Below, piece by piece: positions 8,139 through 16,847 of a stretch of DNA of 64,000 bases (positions are counted from its first letter, which is position 1; each line of letters begins with the position of its first letter). This DNA is from Paenarthrobacter sp. (GTDB lineage: Bacteria > Actinomycetota > Actinomycetes > Actinomycetales > Micrococcaceae): the NCBI GenBank assembly GCA_031179305.1, contig JAPSHX010000017.1:1-64000 (forward strand), read 5' to 3'. The position numbers and the translations under genes were made by a program. The notes below the pieces were generated by a model. It did no database searches, was not told the origin of the DNA, and was given only the letters and a program-made list of their open reading frames with translations.

Positions 8139-9209
8139 TTACTTGCCAGCCGCGTCCGCTGCTTTACCCAGCTGCGGCAGGAAAGTATCCAGTGCCCACG
8201 GCAGGCTGAGCGGCGAGGAAGCGGAGATGGACAGCGTCAGGGTGTTGTCCGAATCGGCAACCAACGCGCCCTTCTTTATGGCCGGGATCTGGCCGAGCAG
8301 CGGGTCAGTCTTGATGGCCTCTGCTGTAGTGGCGTCCGGAACCCATGTGACGAAGATGTCGGACTCGAGCTCGTTGGCCTTCTCAGCGGACCACGGGATG
8401 AAGAAGTCGGTGGACGTCTTGGTGTTCTGCTCCACCACGGGAGCGAGCTTCATGCCGATCTCGGAGAGGAAACGGGGGCGGTTGTCGATAGCGGTGTAGA
8501 CGTTGGCGCCGTCACCCTTGGCGGGCTCGAGGTTGCCGTAGATGAACGTCTTGTCCTTGATCTGCGGGAAGTTGGAAACCTTGTCCTTGACGGTGGCCTC
8601 GGTGTCCTCGATCAGCTTTTTGGCTTCGGCTTCCTTGCCCAGTGCCTTGCCGATCAAAGTGGTGCTTTCCTGCCACGGCGTGCCGTAAGCGAGCTCCGGC
8701 TGGGCCACAACGGGTGCAATCTCGCTGAGCTTCTTGTAGTCAGCCTCTTCCAGGCCCGAGTAAGCGGCCAGAATAACGTCCGGGCTGAGCTTGGCGATCT
8801 CGGTGAAGTTGATGCCGTCAGCCTCGGAGAACTGGACCGGAGCCTTGTCGGTGCCAAAGCCGGCGCCAAGCTTCTCCAGCGCTGCATCCTTCCAAGGGGT
8901 TGAGCCCTTGTCGTTGTTGCCCCATTCGTTCTTCGGAACGCCGACAGGGACAACACCCAGGGCGATCGCGATGTCGTCGTTGACCCACGAGACGGTAACT
9001 ACGCGCTTGGGCTGTTCCTTGATGGTGGTCTCACCAAAGACGTTCTTGATGGTCACCGGGAAAGTCGCCGATGCTGCCTGCTCAGTTGCCGGAGCGGACG
9101 TTGCGGGGCCGGTCGAGCAGCCGGTGAGGGTAAGAGCGACGGCGGCCAAAGCGGCCGTCGCGGTTCCTGCTGTTTTCAGCAGGGCGCGGCGTGGGAGAAG
9201 GGAAGCCAC
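8139..9209 (-). CDS. iron-siderophore ABC transporter substrate-binding lipoprotein
   Basis: A 356-residue extracellular binding protein of the FepB/FhuD class, anchored as a lipoprotein. The N-terminus has two arginines, a hydrophobic stretch and the lipobox LTGC near residue 30, followed by an Ala/Thr-rich linker. The mature part shows KRVVTVSWVNDDIAIALG and DVILAAYSG patterns of the TroA-like fold. The start is GTG, with AAGGAG 6 bases upstream. It is the first gene of the five-gene uptake operon and lies directly behind an IdeR box. Confidence 0.94.
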   Translation of the reverse strand: MASLLPRRALLKTAGTATAALAAVALTLTGCSTGPATSAPATEQAASATFPVTIKNVFGETTIKEQPKRVVTVSWVNDDIAIALGVVPVGVPKNEWGNNDKGSTPWKDAALEKLGAGFGTDKAPVQFSEADGINFTEIAKLSPDVILAAYSGLEEADYKKLSEIAPVVAQPELAYGTPWQESTTLIGKALGKEAEAKKLIEDTEATVKDKVSNFPQIKDKTFIYGNLEPAKGDGANVYTAIDNRPRFLSEIGMKLAPVVEQNTKTSTDFFIPWSAEKANELESDIFVTWVPDATTAEAIKTDPLLGQIPAIKKGALVADSDNTLTLSISASSPLSLPWALDTFLPQLGKAADAAGK

Positions 9210-9241
9210 GGTACTCCTTAAGTAAGTGATGCGAACCTAAG

Positions 9242-9260
9242 TAAGGCTAGCCTAGCCTGT
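9242..9260 (-). promoter_or_regulatory. IdeR/DtxR iron box
   Basis: TAAGGCTAGCCTAGCCTGT matches the 19-bp consensus TTAGGTTAGSCTAACCTAA at about 14 positions including the whole core TAGCCTA. It lies about 33 bp upstream of the binding-protein GTG, in the promoter. Iron-loaded IdeR would repress the uptake operon. Confidence 0.8.
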
Positions 9261-9698
9261 CGCGAATTAAGAAACGTTTGCGTCACCTAATCCGACTGTT
9301 AATCGAAATGGGACGCAGCTCACACGCTCTCTCACATCCCAAGCCCTTCATCCGAACCCTCTTCCACATCCCGAGCCCTTCACCCGAACCCTCTTCCAGT
9401 GGACATCTGCCCGGAAGTTTTGAAAGTATTAGCGGCAGCGGACTACCGCTTCCAAGGATCACGACGAGGGGATGAGCGTGCGCACTGTTTCAGTTGCTGC
9501 AGCCATGGTTAGCGAGGTGGCCGCTTTGGCCTGCTTGGCACTCCCCCGCACGTCGGCATCTTCCTGGGTTTAAGGCACGCCCTGTTATTAGGGGCTATAG
9601 AGCTGTGCCCTTCTTCGCACGATGACCGACGCCTGCTGCAATTTCCCGCGCACATCTTCAGCGCGCGTACGTCGACCATTTCCGAAAGAAGCTTTGCC
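9261..9698. other. intergenic region between iron operon and FBP gene
   Basis: This 438-bp divergent region holds the upstream part of the iron operon promoter, the two-copy 32-bp tandem repeat at 9333-9396 and the FBP gene promoter. The last 240 bp show no clear ORF or hairpin. Confidence 0.6.
9333..9396. repeat. two tandem copies of a 32-bp unit
   Basis: The unit CACATCCCAAGCCCTTCATC... (9333-9364) is repeated immediately at 9365-9396 with two differences seen by eye. It is not translated in any sensible frame. Confidence 0.8.
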
Positions 9699-10193
9699 AT
9701 GCAGAAAATCACTGCCCCACAGATCCGTTCGTCCTTCATTAACGCCAGTCGCTCCGAGGCTGCCAGGCTGAACCTCCCCCGCAACTTCGAAACCATCGAC
9801 TGGGACAACCTGGAATTCCTGGGTTGGCGGGACGAAAAGATGCCTCAGCGCGGTTACCTCGTGGTTCCGCACCGGGGCAAACTCACCGGAATCATGCTCC
9901 GCGCACCTGAAGGCGGCTCCGGGAAGAGGCGCGTAGTACTCTGCGAACTCTGCCGCGACGTGTTTTCGAAGGACGACGTTTACCTGTGGGTCGCCAAGAA
10001 AGCCGGTCAATCCGGTAAGGACGGGAACACCGTGGGGACACTGATCTGCGCCGAATTCGGCTGCAGCGCCAACGTGCGGAAGGAACCGCCCGCCAACGAG
10101 ATCAACCCGGACCCGGCCGCCGTCGTTGTTCGACAAATCGCAGGGCTGGAGTCAAGAACTGAACAGTTCCTTGACCGGGTCCGTGCGAAGTAA
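9699..10193 (+). CDS. FBP-domain treble-clef zinc-finger protein (EF-G-binding type)
   Basis: A 164-residue protein resembling the FBP C-terminal domain family, the fold that FusB-type fusidic acid resistance proteins use to bind EF-G. Cysteines at 82, 85, 117 and 122 (CELC and CAEFGC) would form a treble-clef zinc site. The preceding helical part and the C-terminal SRTEQFLDRV helix are typical of actinobacterial members annotated as FBP domain-containing. It is expected to act on the ribosome-bound elongation factor, but actinobacterial members have not been shown to give resistance as far as I know. It is convergent with jetC across a palindromic repeat. Confidence 0.8.
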   Translation: MQKITAPQIRSSFINASRSEAARLNLPRNFETIDWDNLEFLGWRDEKMPQRGYLVVPHRGKLTGIMLRAPEGGSGKRRVVLCELCRDVFSKDDVYLWVAKKAGQSGKDGNTVGTLICAEFGCSANVRKEPPANEINPDPAAVVVRQIAGLESRTEQFLDRVRAK

Positions 10194-10206
10194 TTCCAAG
10201 TAACAA

Positions 10207-10274
10207 GCCCAAGTAGGTAGCAGCAAGTGCCGTTTGGGACCCTCAAAACGACCTGAACTGCTACCTACTTGGGC
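10207..10274. repeat. dispersed palindromic repeat, family A copy 1
   Basis: Perfect 17-bp arms GCCCAAGTAGGTAGCAG and their complement enclose a 34-nt centre containing CCCTCAAAACGACCT. The same arms and centre, in opposite orientation, recur at 36963-37028. It sits between convergent FBP and jetC stops and may also end transcription. Confidence 0.85.
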
Positions 10275-10294
10275 CCGCCGGACGAGAGGTGACG

Positions 10295-13200
10295 TCAGCG
10301 CAGAACGATGTCAACCGGGTTGGCCTCGGAACGCCACGCTCCCGGCTCCCCGGGTCCAGCGATGACCGGAGCCGTGAGCACACCCGAGCGGTTAGTGCGC
10401 TTGTCCCGGAGGATTTCCGTGACGGAGCCCAGGTGCCGGGACAGGTCGATCACGTTTTCCGGGGCCGCGAGGAGCAACTGGAAACCGAATTCGTGAAGCG
10501 CCTTGATACCCGCACCCGCAAATTCCTCGGAAGCCAACACGAAGGCTTCGTCCATCATCACCGTGCCGTACGTGGTGAAGCCTTGCTCGGCGATTCCCAA
10601 CTGGTAGCTCAGAGCCGCGGCCATGATGAACGCCGTGAAGCGTTGACGCTCACCGCCTGACATGGAGCCGGTGTCGGCATGCATGAAGACCTCGGTCTTC
10701 TTTTTGCCCGATTTTCCAGAGGCGCCGGCCTTACCCGATTTCGAAGCAACCTCGCGGTGTTCCTTGCACTGGATAAACAGGTGACCGCGCACGTCCAGCA
10801 CCTCCGCCCGCCAGCGCCGGTCCTCCGGCGTCTGCGAGCCAAGCCGCTTTACCAACGTCTCCAACGACTTATAGCGCGCGGTGAGCTCGGCGTCGTCCTC
10901 GATTTCTGCCGTTGAACCAGCACCCATTGAAGCGGCAGCACCGCGGGACGGCCGCGTGTGCTTCGCCTTCAGGGCGTTCTGGATTGCGTCCTTGAATTGT
11001 TTGGCCGTGGCTGGAAGCGTCTGCTTGATGTCCAATTCCAGGAAGCTGCCCTCATGGAAGTTGACCTGCGACAGGATGCCGTTGAGGGGCAGGATGCGGC
11101 TGGTGATGCTGCGGCGTTCCTCGTCCAACAAATGAAGGAGTGTACTGAACGATTCATGCGTGCGTTGGTTGAAGAACAGCCGGAATTCGGCCTCCTGAGC
11201 GGGCAAGCCATCGCTCACGATCGCGTGGTACCGGGATTCGAAGTCCCCGGCGGCTCCGATCGAGGTGCCGTGGTCGGCGCTGATGGCGCTTCCCCAGTCG
11301 CGCACGAACGCCTCAAACATGCGGGTCAGCCGTTCGGCCGTCGCCTGGCCGCGGGATTCTGCGGCATGCAGTTCGTCGAGCAGCCTGTTCCGGACGCTGT
11401 TGGCGAGGTTGTCGAGCTCGTACAGTTCGGAGACTTCAGCGGCACCGTCGAAGTACGGCTCCAGCGCGGTGACGGTAGAGGCCGACGGCGGTGCTTGCTC
11501 CAGCTTCAACCTCGCCGTATCGAGCAGGCCATCCGCCGTGGTCATCTTGTGGTCCAGCGCCTTGTATTCGCTCTGGAGGACGGCCGCCGTACCTGTGGAG
11601 GACTGGTGCTTTTCCCGGACAGTTTCAATGTTGGCACGCAAGGGCTCCAGGTCTGCCTGTGCAGCCAAGGCGTCCGTCAGGCGCTGTTCGATCCTGGCGA
11701 GCTCATCTGCGGCGACGACTGCGGAGACCTGCTCCCACGGGCGCTCATCTTCAGCGACCGTGCGCAGCGCTTCGAGCTGACGGGCCATGCCCTGATGCGA
11801 ATCTTCGCGGCTCTGGGCAAGTTCCGCGGCCTTCACGAGCTCGTTTTCCAACTCCCCCACGCGCGCCGCCACCAGTTCGAGCTTGGAAGCGTTGTCGAAA
11901 CCGAGGACGTAGTCCTGGCGGCTCGTGAAACGGTCGTCCTTCTCCACTGTGTGCCGGTTGCGTTTAACCACGCCACCCAGACTCAGGCCCTTGTCCATCA
12001 ACGCAAGCTCGTCAGGGTCCTCAACGCACGGGTACGCGAAGTCCAAGGCAATCCGCTCGCGGATCCACTCCCCGGCGTCGGCATTGGCGCCCGAGGTGAG
12101 AATGCTCAACTTAGTCAAGAGGTCGCCGTCGGACACGTCCTCCACAGCCAGAGCGCCACCGGCAAGCGGTTTGGAAACATCGACAGCGCGAAGGGCGCCC
12201 CGAACGGTGTTGTCGTTCAGGTACCGCGTCACCGCGGCGAAATGCTCGCCCGGAACCAGCAACGTGGTGGCGAGGTTACGCAGCGCCCGCTCGGCAGCAG
12301 GGCGCCAATGATCCTGCCCCTCTGCGAGATCTATCAGCTCACCGCCAAACGGCATCCGCTCTTCCGGAATCCCTGTTGCTGCTGCGATAGCAGCCCGGTT
12401 CTCAATGCTCGACGGCGGCAGCAACGACTTGCGCGACCGCAACGAAAGCAGCTCCTGCTGGGCCGCAGCAAGCTCACGCTTCTTGGTCGCATGGCCGTCA
12501 AAGGCCTCAAAACGAAGCTCCTTGAGCGCCTCGGAATCGTCCTTCAACTCCGCCGAGCGAGCAGCTGCCTGCTCATGCGCCTGATCCCACCCCTCGGCGG
12601 ACCACTCGAGATTCAGTCCGGCGTCGGCCAACGCCTTCTTGGCCGAATCCTCAACTTGCTGACGCAGCTTGAGGCCAACCCGGGCGTTCTCCAACGACTG
12701 CTCAATCGCCGAAATGGCATTGCCGCCGCGGTTGTTGTAGTCCAGCTCAAGGTCACGGAGCTCCTTGGCCAAGGCATCCCGCACAGTGCGTTCAGCAGCC
12801 AGTTCCTGGGCTTTGGACTGAGCCAACTCCTTGAAACGGGCCAGCGTCTTGGCGTGCACCGTGACCGCGAGCTGCTGCTTGTAGGCCTCGAACTCCTCGC
12901 CGGCCAACTCCCGGAGACGGTTCGCGTCCAGCAACGCCTGCGCGTACTCCTTGTTCAGCCCCGGAACCGGAGCCAACTGGTCCCGCTGCTGTCGGACATC
13001 CTCCAACCGCTGCCGAATCGACATCAGGTTGCTGAATTCCTCCACCACGTCATCGGCGGCAGCCAACGTGGCCGGAGCGTCGAGCACCTGGTCGCGGAAG
13101 AACGTGTTCACGCTGCCGCCCAAGCCCTTACCGGCCTGGATTACGCGAAGCAGCGGAAGAGCCTGGTCCGAGTTGATACCCAGGAGCCTGCGGAACCTTT

Positions 13201-13786
13201 CGGCGAACGCCTTGTGCACGTCGAAGACCTGGCCCTCGGGGAAGATCGACTCCAACGCGCCCTTGGTAAACCGCTTCTGCGCAATGCCCTCGATCGCCTC
13301 AAGGTCCAACGGCTTGCTGTCAATCACATAAAAACGCCCGACACTCGACTCCGTGCCATTCTTTGGCAAATCGAACAAAGCCGACACCGTCACCTTCGTG
13401 CCGGCAGCGTTATCAAACGTCAGTGCGACGGCGGACCAGGTGGCACCGGGGCGCTGGAAGGCACTCGCCGAGCTATCCCCCACCGCCTTATCACCCACCT
13501 TGCCGCGCATGTAAGTGAAGGTGGTCCTCTTGTCCTCCACAGACCCGCCGGACCGCTGGGCCGCAGCCTCGTTCGAGCGCGGACGGGCATCAAACACACG
13601 GAGCATCGCATCAAAGAGAGTCGACTTGCCGACACCCGAGTTACCCGTCAAGAGGGTGCCCTTGCGGTCCACGTGCATGGTGTGAGCCCCATGGAAGGTG
13701 CCCCAGTTGACCACCTGCACGAGCGCCAAACGCATCTGGCCCGGGTTCGTGAGCTCGCCGAGCGGGAGCATGCTTGCGATCGTCAC
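10295..13786 (-). CDS. jetC: Wadjet/Mks condensin SMC-like ATPase JetC (MukB-like)
   Basis: A 1163-residue SMC-family ATPase. The N-terminal head has Walker [10 protein letters not shown] at residues 48-56. A long charged coiled-coil region follows, interrupted by a hinge-like segment. The C-terminal head has the signature [10 protein letters not shown] and Walker [10 protein letters not shown]. In Wadjet/MksB/EptC complexes this ATPase loop-extrudes DNA and restricts plasmids. It overlaps jetB by four bases (ATGA), and jetA-jetB precede it, as in type I Wadjet. All ATPase motifs are intact. The usual fourth gene, the toprim-type nuclease jetD, does not follow. A dispersed repeat and a convergent unrelated gene lie there instead. 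Confidence 0.93.
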   Translation of the reverse strand: MTIASMLPLGELTNPGQMRLALVQVVNWGTFHGAHTMHVDRKGTLLTGNSGVGKSTLFDAMLRVFDARPRSNEAAAQRSGGSVEDKRTTFTYMRGKVGDKAVGDSSASAFQRPGATWSAVALTFDNAAGTKVTVSALFDLPKNGTESSVGRFYVIDSKPLDLEAIEGIAQKRFTKGALESIFPEGQVFDVHKAFAERFRRLLGINSDQALPLLRVIQAGKGLGGSVNTFFRDQVLDAPATLAAADDVVEEFSNLMSIRQRLEDVRQQRDQLAPVPGLNKEYAQALLDANRLRELAGEEFEAYKQQLAVTVHAKTLARFKELAQSKAQELAAERTVRDALAKELRDLELDYNNRGGNAISAIEQSLENARVGLKLRQQVEDSAKKALADAGLNLEWSAEGWDQAHEQAAARSAELKDDSEALKELRFEAFDGHATKKRELAAAQQELLSLRSRKSLLPPSSIENRAAIAAATGIPEERMPFGGELIDLAEGQDHWRPAAERALRNLATTLLVPGEHFAAVTRYLNDNTVRGALRAVDVSKPLAGGALAVEDVSDGDLLTKLSILTSGANADAGEWIRERIALDFAYPCVEDPDELALMDKGLSLGGVVKRNRHTVEKDDRFTSRQDYVLGFDNASKLELVAARVGELENELVKAAELAQSREDSHQGMARQLEALRTVAEDERPWEQVSAVVAADELARIEQRLTDALAAQADLEPLRANIETVREKHQSSTGTAAVLQSEYKALDHKMTTADGLLDTARLKLEQAPPSASTVTALEPYFDGAAEVSELYELDNLANSVRNRLLDELHAAESRGQATAERLTRMFEAFVRDWGSAISADHGTSIGAAGDFESRYHAIVSDGLPAQEAEFRLFFNQRTHESFSTLLHLLDEERRSITSRILPLNGILSQVNFHEGSFLELDIKQTLPATAKQFKDAIQNALKAKHTRPSRGAAASMGAGSTAEIEDDAELTARYKSLETLVKRLGSQTPEDRRWRAEVLDVRGHLFIQCKEHREVASKSGKAGASGKSGKKKTEVFMHADTGSMSGGERQRFTAFIMAAALSYQLGIAEQGFTTYGTVMMDEAFVLASEEFAGAGIKALHEFGFQLLLAAPENVIDLSRHLGSVTEILRDKRTNRSGVLTAPVIAGPGEPGAWRSEANPVDIVLR

Positions 13787-14799
13787 TTCTGGGTCCCTTC
13801 AGCGTTGGTCGCGTCCGCGGCGGTACCGGACACATGCTCTGCATGCTCGCTCGTCCCTCGCTTAGACGCATGCTGCCGCATGTCCCCGGCATCGCCGCTG
13901 GTGCCGTTCCCGACTTCATCGGCATCACCGATCTCATCCGAAGAACGCTCGACGTCGGCGCTCACGTCAGCGGACCCGTCACCTTCAGAGTCCTCGTCCA
14001 GGTAGTCAGCTGAGGGCGTGGGTTGGTTGGGGTCGAGGTCCAGGAGGGGCTCCGTGCCGGATTCGTCGGCCGCTACTGCTATCAGGGCCTCGATTTGGGC
14101 CGGGATGTCGCCGATGTTTTCGAAGGGGAGTGCCAGCGGGAGGGCGTTGCTGATGGTGTACGTGTCATCCAGCGGGGTGGGGAGGATGAGTTGGCGGGCC
14201 AGGAGCTTTGTGATGGTGCGGGTGACAACGTCCGAGTCGCGGAGGGCGTCCTGTTGGCCGGAGGGTGTGTAGTTGGCGACGAGGTCCGCGATTTCTTCCC
14301 GGGTGATGGTCGGGTCAGTCTGGGCTGTGACGTGGCGGTCCAGCAGCAGGCGAAGGCGCAGCAGGACGATGGTTTCCACCCGGCTCAGGGCTCGCTGCTG
14401 GCGCAGGATGCTGGAACGGGAACTGGCGCCGATGACTTCGGGGTCAACGGGACGGAGGACTGCGATTTTGCGGTCGTGATCGAGCTGGAGGGTGAGGAAG
14501 AGCTCGGAAAGGCGGCTACGGAGGATCAACTGGTTATCCAGCAGAGTTGTCCACAATTTCTCATCGCGGCCACCGTCGATATACGGGCCCTTGAGCAGTT
14601 TCACCAGCGCATGCCGCACCTTCATGGGCAGCACTCCGGTGTCGCCGGGGAACAGCGCGGCGCCGTCCACGAACGTGTCCCGCGGCGTGACTCGGAATGG
14701 GTCCGTGTGGCTGACTTCAGGAGCAGGCTCAACATCAGTCACTTCTTCGGTGACCTCGTCCGCTTCGGTGATATCCGTCGTCGTGATTTCTTCAGTCAT
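13783..14799 (-). CDS. jetB: Wadjet/Mks accessory subunit JetB (MukE-like, DUF4194)
   Basis: A 338-residue DUF4194 protein, the kite (MukE-like) subunit that links the kleisin to the SMC heads. The folded part runs roughly from residue 50 to 245, with tandem winged-helix patterns such as [14 protein letters not shown] and [20 protein letters not shown]. After about residue 245 comes a long acidic, Ser/Asp/Glu/Gly-rich tail of about 90 residues with no predicted fold, longer than I expect for the family. It overlaps jetA by 8 bases and jetC by 4. Confidence 0.9.
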   Translation of the reverse strand: MTEEITTTDITEADEVTEEVTDVEPAPEVSHTDPFRVTPRDTFVDGAALFPGDTGVLPMKVRHALVKLLKGPYIDGGRDEKLWTTLLDNQLILRSRLSELFLTLQLDHDRKIAVLRPVDPEVIGASSRSSILRQQRALSRVETIVLLRLRLLLDRHVTAQTDPTITREEIADLVANYTPSGQQDALRDSDVVTRTITKLLARQLILPTPLDDTYTISNALPLALPFENIGDIPAQIEALIAVAADESGTEPLLDLDPNQPTPSADYLDEDSEGDGSADVSADVERSSDEIGDADEVGNGTSGDAGDMRQHASKRGTSEHAEHVSGTAADATNAEGTQK

Positions 14800-16249
14800 C
14801 AGAGTCCTTGTTCAGCGAGACGACAGGCAGGTACGCGGTGCGGATGCTGCCGTCGATTTGTTCGAAGTCGATGTGTTCCCAGGCGGCCCGGTCGAAGGCC
14901 GCGCCGGTCTGCAGTGCCATGGACAGCAGGGTGCGCACGGTGTTGATGTGCCGCTCTTCGGCGGGCAGGTTTTCCCACGCGTCGCCCAGCGTGGCTGCAC
15001 CTGCCATGGCTGCCCGGACAAGCTCAGGCCGCGCTTTGCCGGTTCGCGCTGACCGCACCCTGTCCGAGTCGCTGAAAGCGATCGGATCGGCCAGACGTGG
15101 TGGTGTTGCGAATTCGTCGGGGTCGAAAAGTTTGACCATGGCCAGCGACTCGAACCCGGCATTGAAAAGCGCGGGTCCGTGGACCAGGCCGGGTCGGTCC
15201 CGTTCATACGGCATGGATCGGATGGCTTGCTCGGCCTCAGCCAGCACCTTCCGCAGGCTGACGGACTGCCTGACGTCATCGCTCTGGATGTAAGTGTTGA
15301 GGCTTTCGGAGAGCTTGCCATAGATCCGCTGGATCTGGCTGTGCTGCGTTCGCAGCTCGGCCACCAGGTTTTTCAGCGTTTCGCGGTCCTCATGGGACAG
15401 GTCATCCGCGAACTGCCGGCTCAGCACCTCCCCGATCGCCGATCGGAACCGCAACTGCTGCTGCGGATCCTCCAGAAAAGCGGTGAACGAGCGGAAAGTG
15501 CGGCCCTCGGGGCTTTGCCGCAGGCGCTTGTCGGCTTCCAAAACCTGGGCCATGGTAGCCCCCTTGCTCAGGGATTCCTCGATGATCTGGTTGCGGAGTT
15601 CGCCCACCAGCTCTTCGATGCGGTCACGCATCTTCTTGTAATCGGCCGGCAGGCTGGCCGCGAGGTCCAGGATGTTGCCCGCCGCTTCAACGGCTTCTTC
15701 GTCGTCCAAGAGCCCGTCGAACTCTCCGGAGCTGATGTCTTCCACTAGCTGCTGGCGCTCTTGGATTTCGTCTTCAAGGGCTTCCAGTCTTGCGCTCTGG
15801 TCCGGGTTGGTCTCGTTGGCGAGCTTCTCAACGTCGCCCAGAAGCGTGCCAAGCCGGGAACCGTTCAGCGTGGAACGCTCGCTGGAGAGGCTGTCCAGAA
15901 ACGCGAGCACACGGGCCGCGGGTTCGGTAACTTCGTAGACGATCTGACCTGATTGGTTGCGCCTTGTCAGGAATTGCTTCCGGGTCCATTCGTCGCCGAA
16001 TAGCTTGCCGTTCTGCTGGCCGCCCAACGCCGGGTCCTGCCGACGGAGCTGCTCAAGGAAAGCGTCGACGTCGGCGTGAAACTCTTCGAGCGGAAGCTGC
16101 GGTCGAGTGCGGGTAAAGGATGCTTGCAACACCGCGATCACCCACGGCGCCGATCGCGTCAAAGCCCAGGCGGGGCCCTTGGTCAACTGTTCGAGGTCAC
16201 GAAGCCTGGCGCTGATGGCGTCGGCGGAGGACATGGCTGAACGGGACAA
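14792..16249 (-). CDS. jetA: Wadjet/Mks kleisin subunit JetA (MukF-like, DUF3375)
   Basis: A 485-residue DUF3375 protein, the MukF-like kleisin that bridges SMC heads. The N-terminal winged helix ([18 protein letters not shown]) and the long central helical region with repeated Glu/Gln heptads agree with the family. The track start is a TTG at 16249. It is supported by AAGGAG 5 bases upstream, whereas the ATG 15 bases further in has no such site. It is the first gene of the operon. Confidence 0.9.
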   Translation of the reverse strand: MSRSAMSSADAISARLRDLEQLTKGPAWALTRSAPWVIAVLQASFTRTRPQLPLEEFHADVDAFLEQLRRQDPALGGQQNGKLFGDEWTRKQFLTRRNQSGQIVYEVTEPAARVLAFLDSLSSERSTLNGSRLGTLLGDVEKLANETNPDQSARLEALEDEIQERQQLVEDISSGEFDGLLDDEEAVEAAGNILDLAASLPADYKKMRDRIEELVGELRNQIIEESLSKGATMAQVLEADKRLRQSPEGRTFRSFTAFLEDPQQQLRFRSAIGEVLSRQFADDLSHEDRETLKNLVAELRTQHSQIQRIYGKLSESLNTYIQSDDVRQSVSLRKVLAEAEQAIRSMPYERDRPGLVHGPALFNAGFESLAMVKLFDPDEFATPPRLADPIAFSDSDRVRSARTGKARPELVRAAMAGAATLGDAWENLPAEERHINTVRTLLSMALQTGAAFDRAAWEHIDFEQIDGSIRTAYLPVVSLNKDSDD

Positions 16250-16482
16250 CTACTCTCCTTCAGCTGCTGCGAAACTTGGCGGGCAGCGAAAACTGCCCCG
16301 TACAAGGTTAACGCAGAGCGCCGCAACCATTCCGTAACCTACCGCCCGGTATGGTTTCGATCCCATATCAACGCCGTCATAACACGTTTCTGCTCTGGCC
16401 GGAAAGTGCCCCCGCCCCTAGTGTCAGAGCATCGACGCAGCCACGCCGCGTCAACCCATGCATCGTCGCCCCGGGGGGAACC

Positions 16483-16785
16483 ATGAATTTCGACTTCACT
16501 GCGTTAGATACAGCCACCTACGTATTCATTGGAACGCTGGTTTTCGCTGCAATTCTGGTGGCCTTTATTGCCGCAGCAGCAATGGCAACAATTATTCTTA
16601 TCGGAGCAATGGGCATTGCCTGGTACGCCATTAAGGCGGTGCTGGGCGGCCTTGTCCACGGTATTAACTTTGCGTGGGACCGCGTGGTTCACCACGCTGG
16701 CCAAGTGGAAATTCCTAGCGAATTCCAGCCGCAGGTTTCCCCTAGCACCGGTAGCTACTCGCGGGTAGCATTGAGGGACAGCTGA
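16483..16785 (+). CDS. small membrane protein of unknown function
   Basis: A 100-residue protein starting at MNFDFTALD behind GGGGGG. Residues 12-45 form one long or two adjacent hydrophobic segments rich in Ala and Ile. A further amphipathic stretch and a short polar tail follow. I recognise no family. It is divergent from jetA (233 bp apart) and 62 bp upstream of the acyl-CoA dehydrogenase gene. Confidence 0.7.
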   Translation: MNFDFTALDTATYVFIGTLVFAAILVAFIAAAAMATIILIGAMGIAWYAIKAVLGGLVHGINFAWDRVVHHAGQVEIPSEFQPQVSPSTGSYSRVALRDS

Positions 16786-16847
16786 AGGGTTCGCACCCAA
16801 GGCGGATCCTGGCTCCATCCGGCACCACCGGCTAGAGGAGTTATCCC

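Noticed and set aside
9261-9698. Small gene between the iron operon and FBP gene
   Set aside because: The only open frames have poor codon use and no ribosome site; one ORF overlaps the tandem repeat.
10958-14005. 1015-codon ORF on the plus strand opposite jetC
   Set aside because: It is the antisense shadow of a strongly coding SMC gene in GC-rich DNA; its translation shows no domain and is low in complexity, whereas jetC has all motifs.
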